Part shown: positions 1 to 12,596 of the stretch, piece by piece
How the letters are laid out: each line of letters begins with the position of its first letter
Numbering within the stretch: the stretch's first letter is position 1
Translations under genes and position numbers: made by a program
From: Guadua angustifolia
Lineage: Eukaryota > Streptophyta > Magnoliopsida > Poales > Poaceae
DNA length: 64,000 bases
Assembly: GCA_036346375.1 (NCBI GenBank)
Contig: CM070512.1
Location: 35,386,466 to 35,450,465 of the forward strand
Direction of reading: 5' to 3'
The notes under the pieces: model-generated
Told to the model about the DNA's origin: nothing
Seen by the model: the letters and a program-made list of their open reading frames with translations, nothing else
The model's database searches: none

Positions 1-985
1 TACTTCTTCTTCTCCAAGTCCGGTGACGGGACGTCCGCGCCTTTGTCAACACGCGAAGCAACCCCGCCGTCGGATCTTCATCCAACGTCCGAGGTAACGC
101 CACGTTTCTTTCCCGTAGAGCTAGAGTTGAATAGCTTTGGTAGATCTCAGCCGTAGATCCTTAATCCGACCGTCACCATAGCGCCACGAAGTCATAGGAG
201 ATTCGCTTGAAAATGGTCGTTCGATCTTTATTATGCGGCTCGGATTTAACCAAGTAGATTCGGTCTACTGTGCATCCCTCGGGTAACTGGCACCGTTGGA
301 TCTTCATCCAGCTGCGCCAGTGTGTCCACGTAGCTGTAGCTGGTGCGCTTGATAATGCCCGTTAGATCTTAGATCTGCGATCAAGTGCTCGCCACGTAGC
401 TATCCTTGATACGTTTGATAATATCCGTTGAATCCTAGATCTGTGGCCGAGATTTCACCATGTAGCTCTCCGGTAACCTAGCCGCGTTGAACCATAGCCG
501 TCGATTCTTGGATGACCGGCTGTGATGCATGCACGTGTCACTCCCGGGTCCGTCCACGTCGCTATGTCTAAGCGGGTCGTTGGACCAGATCCACGCCGTA
601 GATTTTTGAACGTGCGGGCGGGATGTTGCCGTACCGCCAACCAATTGAAGAGCGCCACGTGGCCTGGGTACCGAAGCGGTGCCGAGCCAGCGCCGTTGGA
701 TCCAGCGGACGGCTCGGATGGTGCCACGTGGTAGGGGTTGACCGCGCATGGACCGACCGTTGGATTTGGATCCAACGGGCGGGAACGTGTATGACCACAT
801 GGATCGATGGATGTGCGCCCGGCGTGTCGTTCTTGAAGCGAATCAAGCAATCGCTCATCGGGCCCACTTGTCGATGAAGTTCGAAACCGTGTATGAAATT
901 TGACGTCGAGATGACATCACCCGAGGGCCTGGTCGATGTGGAGCCGACGTGGCTCACACTGGTGCTGACACGTGTCAACCGAAGG
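1..985. repeat. Degenerate minisatellite of CCGTTGGAT...GCCACGT units in LTR copy A
   Basis: The first kilobase is GC-rich and carries imperfect repeats about 60-100 bp apart. Each has a core like CCGTTGGATCTTCATCC followed by a GCCACGT or CCACGTAGC box. Cores can be read near 290, 355, 425, 485, 695 and 750. The same array occurs in LTR copy B (6140-7330), so it belongs to the LTR family. Short open frames at 435-978 on both strands are a by-product of the GC-rich repeat. Confidence 0.6.
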
Positions 986-2912
986 AATTAATCGGGATTT
1001 CCAGCAGAAAAAACAAATCAAATAATTCGGTTTTCTCTTTTAATTGAATTTCCAAAACTTAGAAATGCCATAACTTTTGCGTTTTAACTCGGAATTGGGT
1101 GATTCCAGTTCCTAAAAATTTGTAAAAATGTGAAATATTTATTGGTGAATTTTATTTTATTTTTAGAGTTGATCTTGCTGTCTATTTGTGTACTTATTGT
1201 ATGATTGCTTGATGCGATTAGACTCCGAATTGCCGGAAATTGTCGGAGAAGATTTCGAAGAACCGTCGCAAGTCCCAGATCAGGATCAACTGCTGTTTGA
1301 AGGCAAGTCATGCTTTGATCATTTTGCTCCTAGATTTCAAAAGATACTTTGATTCAAATATTGCATGCTATGTTAATGAAAATACCATTGATTAAATTGG
1401 GGATGGTAGATAATATACCTATCTTGTTTACACCACCTTGTTTATATTACTTGTATGCCTGAAATCTTTGTCACCATAAGATATTAAGTTTAGTTGGTTG
1501 CTATTATGATGCCAACACGGGAGGCTAGACTGTGAGTAGATGCTTAGTTGCTTGTATGCGTTGAATGACCTTTCAAGTGCAAAAGAATATTGACTAAGCA
1601 ATTATGGAATATATTTTGAAATAATGCAATCTTGTAATGAGATGGAATTGGAGGGTAGCAACCTGTGTGGTCCTACTTACTCAATGAAGTGGGCATTGGC
1701 ATGTGTTGCATAAATGCAAACTGGGGTGGGAAATGATTTGGACCGGGGCAAGTGGCAAGTTGGCTTCGCGCCAGGAGGGCCTGTGTGGCAACGGGATGTA
1801 TTAAATGTTGTAAAGGCTGTGTGCCGAGAATTGTAAAATGGATGTCTTGCCCGGGACAGTTAAGGACTTCACCTTGCGAGCCTTTGGTGAGTTACTCGTA
1901 CAACCACTTATGCGGAATGGGGCAGCACCTAGTTTAGTAGGGTTCTAATATCTTTCCTTTGACACCTCGGGGCGACAGTTACACAAGAGTGTAACCGTGT
2001 GGGGGAGCGTACTTGTGCTACGGCTTGGTACCCATCCAACAGTATTCGCTTGTTCTAAACTTCAACTCTGAGTGAGGGAAGTGTTAGAAAGGCAATACTA
2101 GGGAGGTTCATAGGTTAGGTGTTAGTCTCTGAAAGACTTTGTTGCAATCAATCACCTGTGTGGTGAGCGACTTTATCCTGTGGGTAAAGTGTACAACCTC
2201 TGCAGAGTGTGTGTTAAATTTACTCGAATAGTCGCGTTCGCGGTATTGGACAATGCTTGGGGATTACAGTCAAGGGTTAGATTTTCAAAATAAAATGTGG
2301 AATGGGTGGCTGTGTGCCAAAGACTGATGAATCAAACTTAGGGCTGTGTGCCAAACTTTTGGGAAAGAATTGAGAAATTAATTATTATAGTAATGGTTTT
2401 ACCGCTTTTAATCTAATTAAGATTTTCGGTTAAAAGAAATGCTGCTTCATGCAAAATAACCACTTAAGCCTTTCCTTTGGAATAAGCCATGCATATAGTA
2501 ATAGAAGCGCATTGTGCATGACTTGTTGAGTATGTTGTATACTCACCCTTGCTTCAACAAAAACCTCGGAAGAAGAAGCCACACCGGCTTGGGAGGTGGA
2601 GTTTCTGAAGGTCCAGGAGAATTAGGGTTGAGCCTCGTCGGTTGCTGTGGCGTAACAGGGGGTTCATTGGCGTACTTTTGCTTCCGCTATTGAACTTGTG
2701 CTACTTTTGTTATTTATCGTCTTGCGTGATGAATTATTGTAAGGAGACCATAAGGTCGTGTAACTCGTATAATTGTGTTTGAGGTACTTAATTATTATTT
2801 CCGCTGTGTATGATTTTGGTATCTCAACCTGTTTATATTGTGTGTACTAGCGTGATCCTGGACTAGTACAGAATACACAGTGGGTCCGGATTTGTAGATT
2901 CGGGTCCCGACA
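1..2912 (+). mobile_element. Long LTR (copy A) of a Ty3/gypsy-type retrotransposon, 5' end cut by the window
   Basis: This stretch is similar along its length to 5800-9444. Shared landmarks include a block with CCAACACGGGAGGCTAGAC (near 1512 here, near 8060 in the other copy), a GTGGGTAAAGTGTACAACC block (near 2179 and 8716) and a TTGAGTA...ACTCACCCTTGC block (near 2526 and 9060). It ends CCCGACA at 2912, a typical LTR CA end. The start lies outside the window. No tRNA primer-binding site follows at 2913 and no protein domain is readable inside, so it is a solo LTR or fragment rather than the edge of an intact element. Assignment to Ty3/gypsy is inferred from the TGTAACAACC start of the complete copy and the multi-kilobase length. 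Short reading frames here have no recognisable product. Confidence 0.7.
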
Positions 2913-3285
2913 ATGGTGGAGTCTTGTTCAATTGAATTCAGGTTTCTATGGCTACTGAGGAAATGTAGTAGCTTGAATAATTCTATTCACTCATTTTTTT
3001 TGTGCTCTAGGATATAAACATTTAAATGACTTTGGACACTGTTCATGGAAGAAGAATTGCGAAAAAAGGTGTTGAATGGAGCCCTTGAAGATGACCAAAC
3101 CAGGATATATGTTATATATATGCTTGTAGGACTTATGTTATACATGCTTCATATGTATTAATGTATGGAAGAAAAAATTATGTATTGTCATATGCAACAT
3201 GGTTTATTATGATTTCTGCAGTTTTTAAAGTTATACATGCTTCCTGGAGTTTATTATGATTCTCATCTGTATCTATGGCGGTGGA

Positions 3286-3430
3286 GATCGTATACATGTG
3301 GCGGTTAATAACAATAACCGTCACAGATAATATTATCTGTGGACGGTTATTGTTATTAACCGCCACAGATAACTATTATCTGTGATTATTGTTATTAACC
3401 GCCATAGATACTCCCTCTATATATATGCTA
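3286..3430 (+). promoter_or_regulatory. Internal promoter of the CACTA gene 2: end-type motif copies followed by a TATA box
   Basis: Three alternating copies of a GGCGGTTAATAACAATAACC-like palindrome joined by ACAGATAATATTATCTGT-like linkers lie at 3298-3410. This is a variant of the motif that fills the element's right end at 23041-23347. A TATA-like CTATATATATGC follows at about 3417-3428, then GC-rich leader sequence. The same order (end motif, TATA, GC-rich leader, intron) occurs in the other CACTA element at 56079-56175. Promoter function is inferred from position. Confidence 0.5.
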
Positions 3431-3505
3431 AACCTAACCCCGCCTACACTTAGAAAACTCATTAGCCTCGCCTGCCTAGCTCCCACCGCGCCACTTATCT
3501 CATAT

Positions 3506-3677
3506 GTGCCGCCCGCAACGTCGTCCGTGGGGTGGACTCCAAGCCGTGCCACCGCCACTCCGCACCGTGCCGCCCGCAACGTCGTCGTGGGGGAGGACTC
3601 CAAGCCATGCCGCTGCCACTCCGCACCGTGCCGCCCGCAACGTCGTCCGTGGGGAGGACTCCAAGCCGTGCCGCTAT
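3506..3677 (+). repeat. Three tandem 61-bp GC-rich units in the CACTA gene-2 leader
   Basis: Units begin at 3506, 3567 and 3628, each with GTGCCGCCCGCAACGTCGTC; the third is partial. The period is 61 bp, not a multiple of three, so overlapping frames on both strands stay open across it. It lies just downstream of the TATA-like box, so it is probably transcribed leader rather than coding sequence. Confidence 0.75.
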
Positions 3678-5799
3678 TCGTCCTGCACCGCGAGGTAACA
3701 TGAAACCTAGTTCCATCTTCAAGTGTGCCACAGGAATGATCTTTGCTTGTTGAGGCACAGGAATGATCTGCTTGCTGAAATACTGATTAAAATGTGAAAT
3801 GCTGCAACCCTAGTTCCATCTTAGTCTTTACCCAATTGAGATGTGAAGTCGTACCCTGCTTTGCTGTAGTTGTAGGGACGGTGTTCACCGATGCATACTA
3901 GATTCTGATAGATTGTGACCAAAATTGGACTAATTTTCTTCCCGGAGATGTTGCATGATATCGATGCACTTCGACTAGGGCATCGTCTTTGCCAAATTAT
4001 CTCATGAATTGTTCGAACTAGAGTTTTCCATGGGTTTTACCACATTGAGAATTTACAGCGTCAAGAATTGCGGTGAAAGTTAGGTCCCTAGTACTTTTGA
4101 ATTTGGATGTATTCTCGCGAGGAGTTAATAATTAAGAGATGCTAGAGTGTGTTCAAGGCTTGATATGTCTACTAAGTATGCAGGGGATCTGTAATTCACC
4201 CTTTTCTTGGAACATGCTTTTGCTGAAATATCAAGGCTTGATATTTCTTTTGATTGCTGAAATACCTAGTTCCATCTTTCATTTCTCGGCTAATCATGTA
4301 GTGTTGTTCACATAAATCTGAAATTGGGCTTAGTCTTTGCCCAATTGAGGCTCACAAATGATCTTTCATCTTGCAACCCTAGTTCCATCTTCAATGAAAT
4401 GCTACTTGTTGAGGCACAGGAATGATTGTTGAAATACCCTAGTTCCATCTTTCATTTCTCGAAGCTAATCATGTAGTGTTGTTCACATAAATCTGCTAAT
4501 GTTATCTAAATATATGCATTTTTGTCCACTCTTTGTTCTTTGCTATTTTTGTCTATACTATCGCTAATGGCTCTAACAAAGCGGATAATGGTCTATACTC
4601 ATGCTCTTTTTTTGTCCATCTTGTGAATGAATGAATGAATGGCTTCACTTACAATGAATGAACTTAGCTTTACATAGTAAAGAACTTGTATGTGACTCGA
4701 AATGAGCCATGGGCGGGCACTTTAAGGATCTAATATAGTCCTCGGTTAGTACACCTTGTATGTGTATTAGTGATCAAAGTTAAGCTGTGCATCTACTATT
4801 ATTGTTTTTTTTTCATCTTTATTAATTGGAATAATCAATGAGAATGTTAATCGATTCTTTGCCTTGTTGCCTTTGATGCGAGATTAGTGCGCTCTATGAT
4901 GAACTTGGGTATAGGAATGATCGAACATTTATCCCTATGGTTTAGGCTTTGAACTATAGTCTGAATGCTAGAAAGAATTGCTTGTTTAAGCTGTCCAAAT
5001 TATACATGGTGATAACTTTTATTGCTTATTTCGTTCTATGTCGACAATTGATATTTTGCTAGCTCTTGCTTTGAATCGATCACCAATTGTAGGCTAATAG
5101 CGATAGTTGATGGGTAGAATTTACATTCACTTGCGATCTGAAAATACTGCCCGTTTGGTTAGCAAGCTTTAAACCCTTGTTATAAATTGAACTATGTATA
5201 TTCCTTGACAGTAGAATTTTTTATTGTGTATTTTAAGGTGTTAAGAGTTCAAGGCATAATCCATTGAATAAATTGTTAGCCCATTTGTGATTGAGGTGAA
5301 GATTCTTATCTTCATCCATACCCTAAGTCTGAGAGCACAATAAATAATTCTCTCTTTGAGGTAAAAGGCATGTCCTTATAACTTGTTACAAAGCTTTAGA
5401 AGTTTTCAGTTTGGTGTGACGAGTATGTATTGACTGAAATTACTACTCTTCTACCCGTTGTTGGAAAAGAAACCTATAGATAATTTTACAAGAAACCTTG
5501 AAAGTACTCCTTCCGCAATCTTGAAAGTACTACGAGGAACTTTACGTAAGAAACCTTGCATTTGGGTATGCATACTCCTTACTGCAATCTTGAAAGTAGT
5601 TTTTTCCTCGTGAAAGTACTCCTTACTGAAATTCTTAAAGTAGTTCTCATCTTCATAGAACATGAAATGAAACATTCATAAGGCTGGTAGCCAAGCGGTG
5701 TGGCAACATTAGGTAATCGCCAACGATGTGGCGACAATTGGTATCCTTGAAGCTGTATGGCGACAATAGATTAGTCTCCAAACTGTAAGGCGTCGATAA
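3678..5799 (+). other. Non-coding leader/intron of CACTA gene 2, with imperfect internal repeats
   Basis: No coding sequence is recognisable. AT-rich sequence with repeated phrases (AACCCTAGTTCCATCTT, GAGGCACAGGAATGAT) recurs at 3700-3840 and 4370-4460. A 30-bp block at 5277-5306, with core GCCCATTTGTGATTGAGG, is identical to 58100-58129 in the leader of the other CACTA element, in the same position relative to gene 2. This supports homology of the two leaders and an intron interpretation. The solo LTR at 5800 interrupts it. Confidence 0.5.
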
Positions 5800-8700
5800 T
5801 GTAACAACCCTAAATTTTGAATATTTTAATTTAAATGATTTAAATGAAATTTTGAGAATTTCTAGAATTTATTTGCATTTATTTGAATTTTAGAATTTAA
5901 CTCTTATTTGAAAATTAATTTAATAATGAAAAGTTTCAAATAAAATATAAATGGAAATATTTTATTTGAGTTCAAAATGTCTTAAAATATTTTTGGAATT
6001 TTTCTAGAATTTTTACGATATTTTAAGTGCCTCAAATAATTTAAATGAATATTGAAATTATTTTTATTCAAAAACGATTGAAATTGAGTGAACAATAATG
6101 GGCCAAGCCCACTCATGTGTGCCTTGAAACCCTAAGCGTCGCCGTTTTGTTTTCACCGTTGGATCTGCATCGGATGGTTGAGACTCGGCCGTGTCGTTTC
6201 GTCGCCCGCGCCGTTGGATCGCCGCGTGGACGGACGGATGGTGGCCACGTCGTTTCGTTCTCCGCTTCGAACGCTTGCCGCCGAAGCTTCTGCCAAGAAA
6301 CTATCGCCATTAACGCCGGTGCACTACCTCCGCCGCTTCATTAGCTGGTACACAGTATAAAGCACTTTGTTCCACACCCGTCGAGCCTTTTCACGTAAAC
6401 CGAGGATCGCCGTAGACACCGCACGCGCTCACCGTAGTTCTGTGACCATCCGCCGTGTTTTGCGCCTGCTCCGGTGACTCTTCGCCGTCGCCGCACCCAC
6501 CGGAGTACTCCTCGCGTTGAGCCGCACCGGAAGGACCACTTCTTCTCGCCGAAGGACGCCCGGAACGCCGTCGTCGTGTCGTCGTCCCCAACTCCGGCAA
6601 GAACCGTGCCGCCGCGACCTCACCGCTTCTTCGAGCTTTGCTAGCCGTTGGATCTTCGTTCAAGCGTCCAGATTCGTCCACGTCTTCAATCACCAGTAAG
6701 TGCCATCTTCTAACCGTAGCCGTAGGATTTTGAATGGATGGCTAGGATAGTGCCATGTGCCTGTAGCTGGGATCGCCCGCATGTGCTCAAAAACCGAGTT
6801 AATTGTTAGCCGTTGGATTTGTATCGAACGATCTGAAATTAGCCACGTAGTCATCGCCACAGTAAACCTCATTATCAATTGTCAGTCGTTAGATCCGGAT
6901 CGTGTGGTTCCTATTTTGCCACGTAGCTATTTAACTGTAGCTTGAATCAATCTGAGCCATTGATTTTGAATCGAATAAATTTGGATTTAAGCATGGCGTG
7001 TCTGCTGGGGAGCCGTCTGCCGCTCGCCGTAGCGGTCGACGTCACCGGTTTAAATCGGCCGTTTGATTTTGATCCTACGGTCACAAATAAGCTACGCGTC
7101 AGCACCGCAGTAGCGGATCAAAGTGTCGGTGCAATCTTGGCCGTTGATCGCATCGCACGAATCTTGACGCATGACCGGATTAATTGAATCGTTATTCGGT
7201 TTATTTTCCGTCATTAGATTTTGATCAATGGATGACATTGCGCCACGTGTCGCCATGCGATGGCAAAGAGCCGAACCGACGTTTGATCGTAGCCGTTAAG
7301 CGAAATCGGACGGTTGATATTGATTTGAGCTCTCGGTGATAATGTCTGACCGTGTCATGGCGGATCGTGCCACGTGGCATCTTGGCGTTAGCGATGATGG
7401 CGTGATGGGGCCCACATGTCGGACGGCATGGTAGATCTTGGCGTCGGCGATGGCGTCATAATTCGATTTTCTTAATAAAAATATTGATTGAAAATATTTT
7501 TGGTCTGGCGTCATAAATAGTGATGCTGACGTCATAAATGCCGAATTTTTGGTATAAAATAAATAAAGAAATTTGGTTTATTCTTTTGATTTATTTTAAA
7601 ATTTCAAATGGTTATAACTTTCGTGTTTTAACTCCGATTTGAGTGATTCAATTTCTAAAATTTGTAAAATCAAGATCTATTTATTGGTGAATTTTGTGGA
7701 ATTTTTAGAGCTGAGTTTTTTCTCTGTAAAAATAAATTTATTGTGTGTACATTGCTTTTAACTAGACGCTGACTTGTCGGAGATTCGCGAGGGGGAATTC
7801 CTTGAGCAAGATCAAGTTTCAGGCCAGGACCAACAACTTTTTGAAGGCAAGTTATGCTTTGACCATTTTGATCCCAAGCTTTGAAATGTATTTTGTTTCA
7901 AACTATGCATGCTAATTCAACTAAAATTTGATTTAAATATTTTGGGTGAATTAGCTAAGCCAACTAATTGTTAAATGCCACCTTGATATTCATATTTGTA
8001 TGCCATGATTCCTTGAGTAACCTAAGTTTGGTAACATATGTTGGATGATATTATTGTGCCAACACGGGAGGCTAGACCGTGAATAGTTGCTTAGCCATGC
8101 TTATATAGTGAATAATCTTTTTGAATACAAAAGCAATATTTACTAAAGAATAGTGAATGCATTTTGATAAAAGGTGGAATGATGTTGGCTTTGATCTTTG
8201 GAAGGTAGAGACACTGTGTGGTTCTACGGGAAGGAGGATTACGACATGTGTTGCCTTGGTAATAACTTGGGTGGAAGTGATTTAGGTGGGGCAAGTGGAT
8301 GAGGCTTTGTGCGAGTGGGCTGTGTGTGGCAACTGGGATGGGTTGAGTGTTGTGAGGGTTGTGTGCCAAAATATGAGAGAAGAATGTCTTGCCTTGGTCG
8401 ATTAAGGACTTTACCTTGCAAGCCTTTGACTGAGTCTCGTACAACCACATGTCTGAATGGGAAGACCTAGCTTAGTAGGGTTACGATGTCTTACCTTTGA
8501 TACCTCGGGGTGGCGATTACAGGGGGTAGCTTGTATGGGGAGCGTGCTTGTTCTTGACTTGGTACCCTATCCAGCGGTGTTCGTCGGTCCTATACTTGAC
8601 TCGAGTGAGGGAAGTGATAGTGAAGGCAACACGGAGAGGTTCTCGAGCTAAGATAGAAGTCTTTGAAAAGCTTTATTACGGTTAATCACCTTTGTGGTGT

Positions 8701-9444
8701 CTTGTTGTATCTTGTGGGTAAAGTGTACAACCTCTGCAGAGTATCAAAATTGTTGAATAAGCCGGAGTCCACAGTCTTGGACAATGCTCGGGGATTCTGA
8801 TCAAGGGTAGTGTTTGAAAATAAAATGGGGAGGATGGTACGTGTGCCAAAGTAAAAGATGAATGTTGATTAGGAATTGCGTGTCCAAAACAATGTGGAAA
8901 GCGAATTTAGAAATATAATAGTTATATGGTTTTGATGCTTTCAATCTAAATAAATAGTAGTTTAAAATATTGATGCAAAAGCAAAATAACCAGTAAAGCC
9001 TTTCCTAGGTAAAAAGCCATGCATGTAGTAAATAGAGCTGCATTTTGTGCATAACTTGTTGAGTACGGTGTGTACTCACCCTTGCGGACAAACTTACTAG
9101 AAGAAGAGACTACGCCTGCTTATGAAGAGGAGTTCATTGAAGGGCCGGAGAACTAGGGAAGCAAGCCTCAGTCAGGGCGCCTATGTTGAAGATGGATCGC
9201 TACGAAGATTTATTTTATTCCGCTGTTGAACTTTTGTTATTTGATTATTGTAAGCCCTGCGTGGCATACTATTGTAAGGGATCATAAGGTCATACAACTC
9301 ATTTAATACATGTTTGAAATACTTATTCAATATTTCGCTGTGTATGACGTGATATATACCCTTTTTGCTTTGTGTGCACTAAGCGCGATCTGGACTAGTC
9401 TTGAATACCAGAGTGTCGAATTTGCAAATTCGAGGGCCGCGACG
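5800..9444 (+). mobile_element. Solo long LTR (copy B), same family as copy A
   Basis: The element starts TGTAACAACCC at 5800 and ends CCGCGACG at 9444 (copy A has CCCGACA, so the terminal CA has become CG). The five bases before it (GATAA, 5795-5799) and after it (AATAA, 9445-9449) form a likely target-site duplication with one mismatch. There is no primer-binding site, polypurine tract or coding domain, so this is a solo LTR of about 3.65 kb. It sits in the leader intron of the CACTA fragment and therefore inserted after that element. Order inside: AT-rich start, GC-rich CCGTTGGAT array, AT-rich stretch, then the unit shared with copy A up to the end. Confidence 0.7.
6140..7330. repeat. Degenerate minisatellite of CCGTTGGAT...GCCACGT units in LTR copy B
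   Basis: Units of very roughly 70-80 bp with a core close to GCCGTTGGATTTTGATC and usually a GCCACGT or similar box can be read near 6160, 6211, 6641, 6717, 6810, 6886, 6957, 7058, 7140, 7211 and 7290. Divergence between units is high, suggesting an old array carried along with the LTR. Open frames here (for example 6391-6693, 6942-7187) show no protein family features. Confidence 0.6.
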
Positions 9445-9723
9445 AATAATTTCCTGATCTCGATGTTAGGTAAGGAAAAGTCATAAATTTCTTCCTAAAC
9501 ACGTCTTGGCGAATTCATTCGAAATTCATCCCATCGATGTGGATCACGGGCTCATTATCTCGATTGAAACGGTATTTCCATATTCATCTGAATTACCCTT
9601 CAAGGTTCATCACGCATTCACCGTCTGTGCATATATGCTTTCGAAGACGTTATAGATTGTCAAATTGATTGATTTTCTTTCCCTCTCTGAAATATCTCCT
9701 TTCTATTGAGTAGTTCTAATGGA

Positions 9724-12596
9724 GCTGAAAGCAAGAGCCTATAATGGAGAGAGCCCGCGGGTACCTTACCCTCCGACCAACCACAGAAGGTGCCGAGGCC
9801 TCCACCATTGCAGATGATGCTCTGTTGCAAGGCAGCAGGGACGAGGGAAAACTAAAAGCTGAAGGCGGTACACCATCTCGGAGGTCTCGAATCTGGGGCC
9901 CTGTTGCCGCAAGAAAATCGGACAAAATGAGATCAACATCTGCGGGTACATCGTAAGGAGAAAGTGCCAATCACCTATTCGGATTGGCATAAAGTGCCTC
10001 AAGCCACCAAAGAGGATCTGTGGGCCAGCTGAAAGAAACCTTCAATTCCCGAAGGAGTCGAAGAACTTCGTCGCGTCGCGATGCATTGATGACCATGGAT
10101 GCGGCGTGGAGAAACTTCAAAGCGGTGAGCGTAAATTATGTGAAGCAAAACCGTCGACCATCGGAGACTACCCAAGATTACAGCTATCTTTGGGATGAGT
10201 TTGTGGCGATGAAGCAATCTGAAGCGACAAGGAAGTCGATGAGGACCACATTAGCATCGCAAGAAGGAATACTCACCCCACAGACTTGGCACGAGTGAGT
10301 ACAGGTAAAATTGCTCAATGGGAGGCGGGAATTACAAGCGGTGCCAGTGTGGCACAAGTCCCTTGGTGGGACTACCGGCCGAGTGAAGCACTACATGCTA
10401 GCGAGCGAGATCTCTGTCTCTTGGAGTTTATCATTCAAAACCACCAAAAGCGAAGCAATAGCGCAAAGAGTTCAGCGATTTCGCCCGATCCACGAAGGAT
10501 CTTTCCACCAGACAGGGAGAAAGACGAGCTAACAATGTACTGGAAACAAAGAGCACCTTTATTGGACACGGCGTCGGGGTCAGGTTCCATAGAAGATGGG
10601 ATTCACGAGCACGAAAACTCTTATAGGAGTCGGAAGAGCTAAAGAAAGAAGGGAAATGAGTAAGAAATGGAAAGGATGAAGGAAAAGCTTACGCAAGCAA
10701 TTACAAGAGCACCATTGAAGAAAAGTTGAGCGACAAGTACAACAAGCCTTGAGCGGCGCAAGCCCACAACGTTCTCTCGACCCTCTGTCGTCGCGGCGGC
10801 GGTTGTGCGTCCACGCCATTGCGAAGGGACAACAACCATTATCCTGTGGGCGACATCTGGGACCCCACACCTGTCGGCTCAACGTGCCGTGATGAACATA
10901 TTTCTCTGAGTGCACTGGGGGTAGCTTATCCGTGCCAAGAAGGAGGTGTCTGCACAATACCCCGATAAGCGCCGAGTTATGCAAAGGTCGGTGGACCGGT
11001 ACTTGACCGGTTTGTTCGGATCGGGCTAGAAAAACCCGTCAATGACGAGATAACAACTCTAGGAAGTGTCGTCCACTCATTCATCGATGGGCGCAAGTGT
11101 GACATCGTCTTGGACCATCGATTGCCGACCTCTCCTCAAGATCTGATCGTGCATCCGTCACCAAAGACATGAGAGTGAAACGGTGAAGAAGCAAGATGAG
11201 GTACAAAAGAAATCCATTGAGGACCCCATAAAGATGGCCACTGTTAGTACTCCAAAGCAGAAACCTATAACACCTAGTACTTCAAAGGACAAACCTACAA
11301 CCCCTTATCCCAAAAAATGGCACATTAGACAAGCCGTATCAGCCAGATCAGGCAAAGCCAGGACCGAGTATGATGTCGTGCGAGAAAAAAGTAAGGGCAA
11401 CGTGAAGTCTGATGACCAAGATAATCAACCAAGATTGCAATTCGAGGTAGGGAAGCCCTTAGTCACCGATTCGAAGTTAAACAGTCTAACACCCATGATG
11501 CAGCGATTACATGCATGGTACATGGATCGATCCAACCAAGACATACTCCCGAAGGTGATCATTGCAATTTTCCATGAGGAACATTTTCACCATGAGGCGA
11601 TGGCTACTTCTTAATAGAATTCAATAACTTGCACAACTTGTTCTATCCGACTCCTCGACATATGTTTTTGAGATCTTTGGACAATCGTAAGTGTCTAATA
11701 TATCAATCTTGGTCTACATTCACGTAATACCAATAAATGTCATGTCTAACTATTTACGTTATATAGATACGAGATGATTGAACTACGAAGAACCAAGGGG
11801 CCAGTGGGATTCCTCGACACGTGAACGGTTTGCCAAACCGAAATCATTAGAGTACCAAATGAGGTCGAGGAGTACGTATATAAAGCTTTGATTAAACTAC
11901 AAGATAAGGAGTTTATACTTGTACCATACAATTTTAAGTAAGTTCCTCACTAGCTAGTTAAATTAGTCGTTGATTTCGTTATTTACTCTGATGTAAGGAC
12001 TAATGACTATGGCATCATGCATGTGTATGTAGCTTCCACTGGATTCTCGTCATAACTCATCCAGACAAGAGCAAGATGCTGATCATGGATCCACTGGATA
12101 AACCTAAAAAAGACTATGAAGTGATGACACGTTTAATAAATGAGGCGTTCAAAAGATATTGTCAGAAGAGCATGAGACACCGCCCATACAAAAAATCCCT
12201 TACAATCCGTACTAACTTTTGATGCATACGCAAGGAATATCTTATATCGTATTTCATAGTAAATAGCTCCTTGACGACATCTTAGTTCATTCGATTTTTG
12301 CGGTGTCTGGCGCGTACCGCAAGGAACAAATTTATGTGAGTACTTCGTGTGCCAGTACATACGCGAAATCTTAGGTTGCACAATAAAAGACAATGACATG
12401 GAGGTCAGTCATGCTAACATGACACATCAATTCGCGCCATTTAATTTCTATATACTCTCTTAATTTTGTTTTTCATACTTACAGTACCTCAAGTTGTCTC
12501 TGGTAGGGCTGCTTAGTTCTCGAAATCTAAGCCATTAGGGGCCAGCTCGCCTACTTCATCATGAAGGAAGTAATCAACAAAAAGCGAGTTTTATGA
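9724..12596 (+). pseudogene. CACTA gene 2 (plant-transposase N-terminus plus Ulp1-like cysteine protease), degenerate
   Basis: The product is the second protein of grass CACTA elements. Its N-terminal part belongs with plant transposases and its C-terminal part resembles Ulp1/SUMO-type cysteine peptidases. Visible pieces in order: SDWHKVPQATKEDLW near 9980 and AAWRNFKAVSVNYVK near 10108 (N-terminal region, frameshifted); an open frame at 11183-11614 with MMQRLHAWYMD, matching MRQFHEWYLD of the gene at 59401-62820; FHWILVI near 12030 (protease His region) followed by MDPLDK (Asp); GTNLCEYFVCQYIREI near 12322 (catalytic Cys region); and a C-terminal RGQLAYFIMKEVINKK ending at a TGA at 12594-12596. 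Several stops and frameshifts, for example a stop near 11821, make it non-functional. Exon limits are approximate. Confidence 0.7.

Noticed and set aside
435..978. Overlapping open frames on both strands in the first kilobase
   Set aside because: They fall in a GC-rich degenerate repeat of an LTR, overlap on both strands and show no protein family; chance frames.
3376..3758. Several overlapping 60-100 residue frames
   Set aside because: They arise from the 61-bp tandem repeat, whose period keeps multiple frames open.
1..9444. The two long LTRs as the 5' and 3' LTR of one retrotransposon with a 2.9-kb interior
   Set aside because: No primer-binding site after 2912, no polypurine tract before 5800, the interior is CACTA leader sequence, and copy B has its own likely target duplication.
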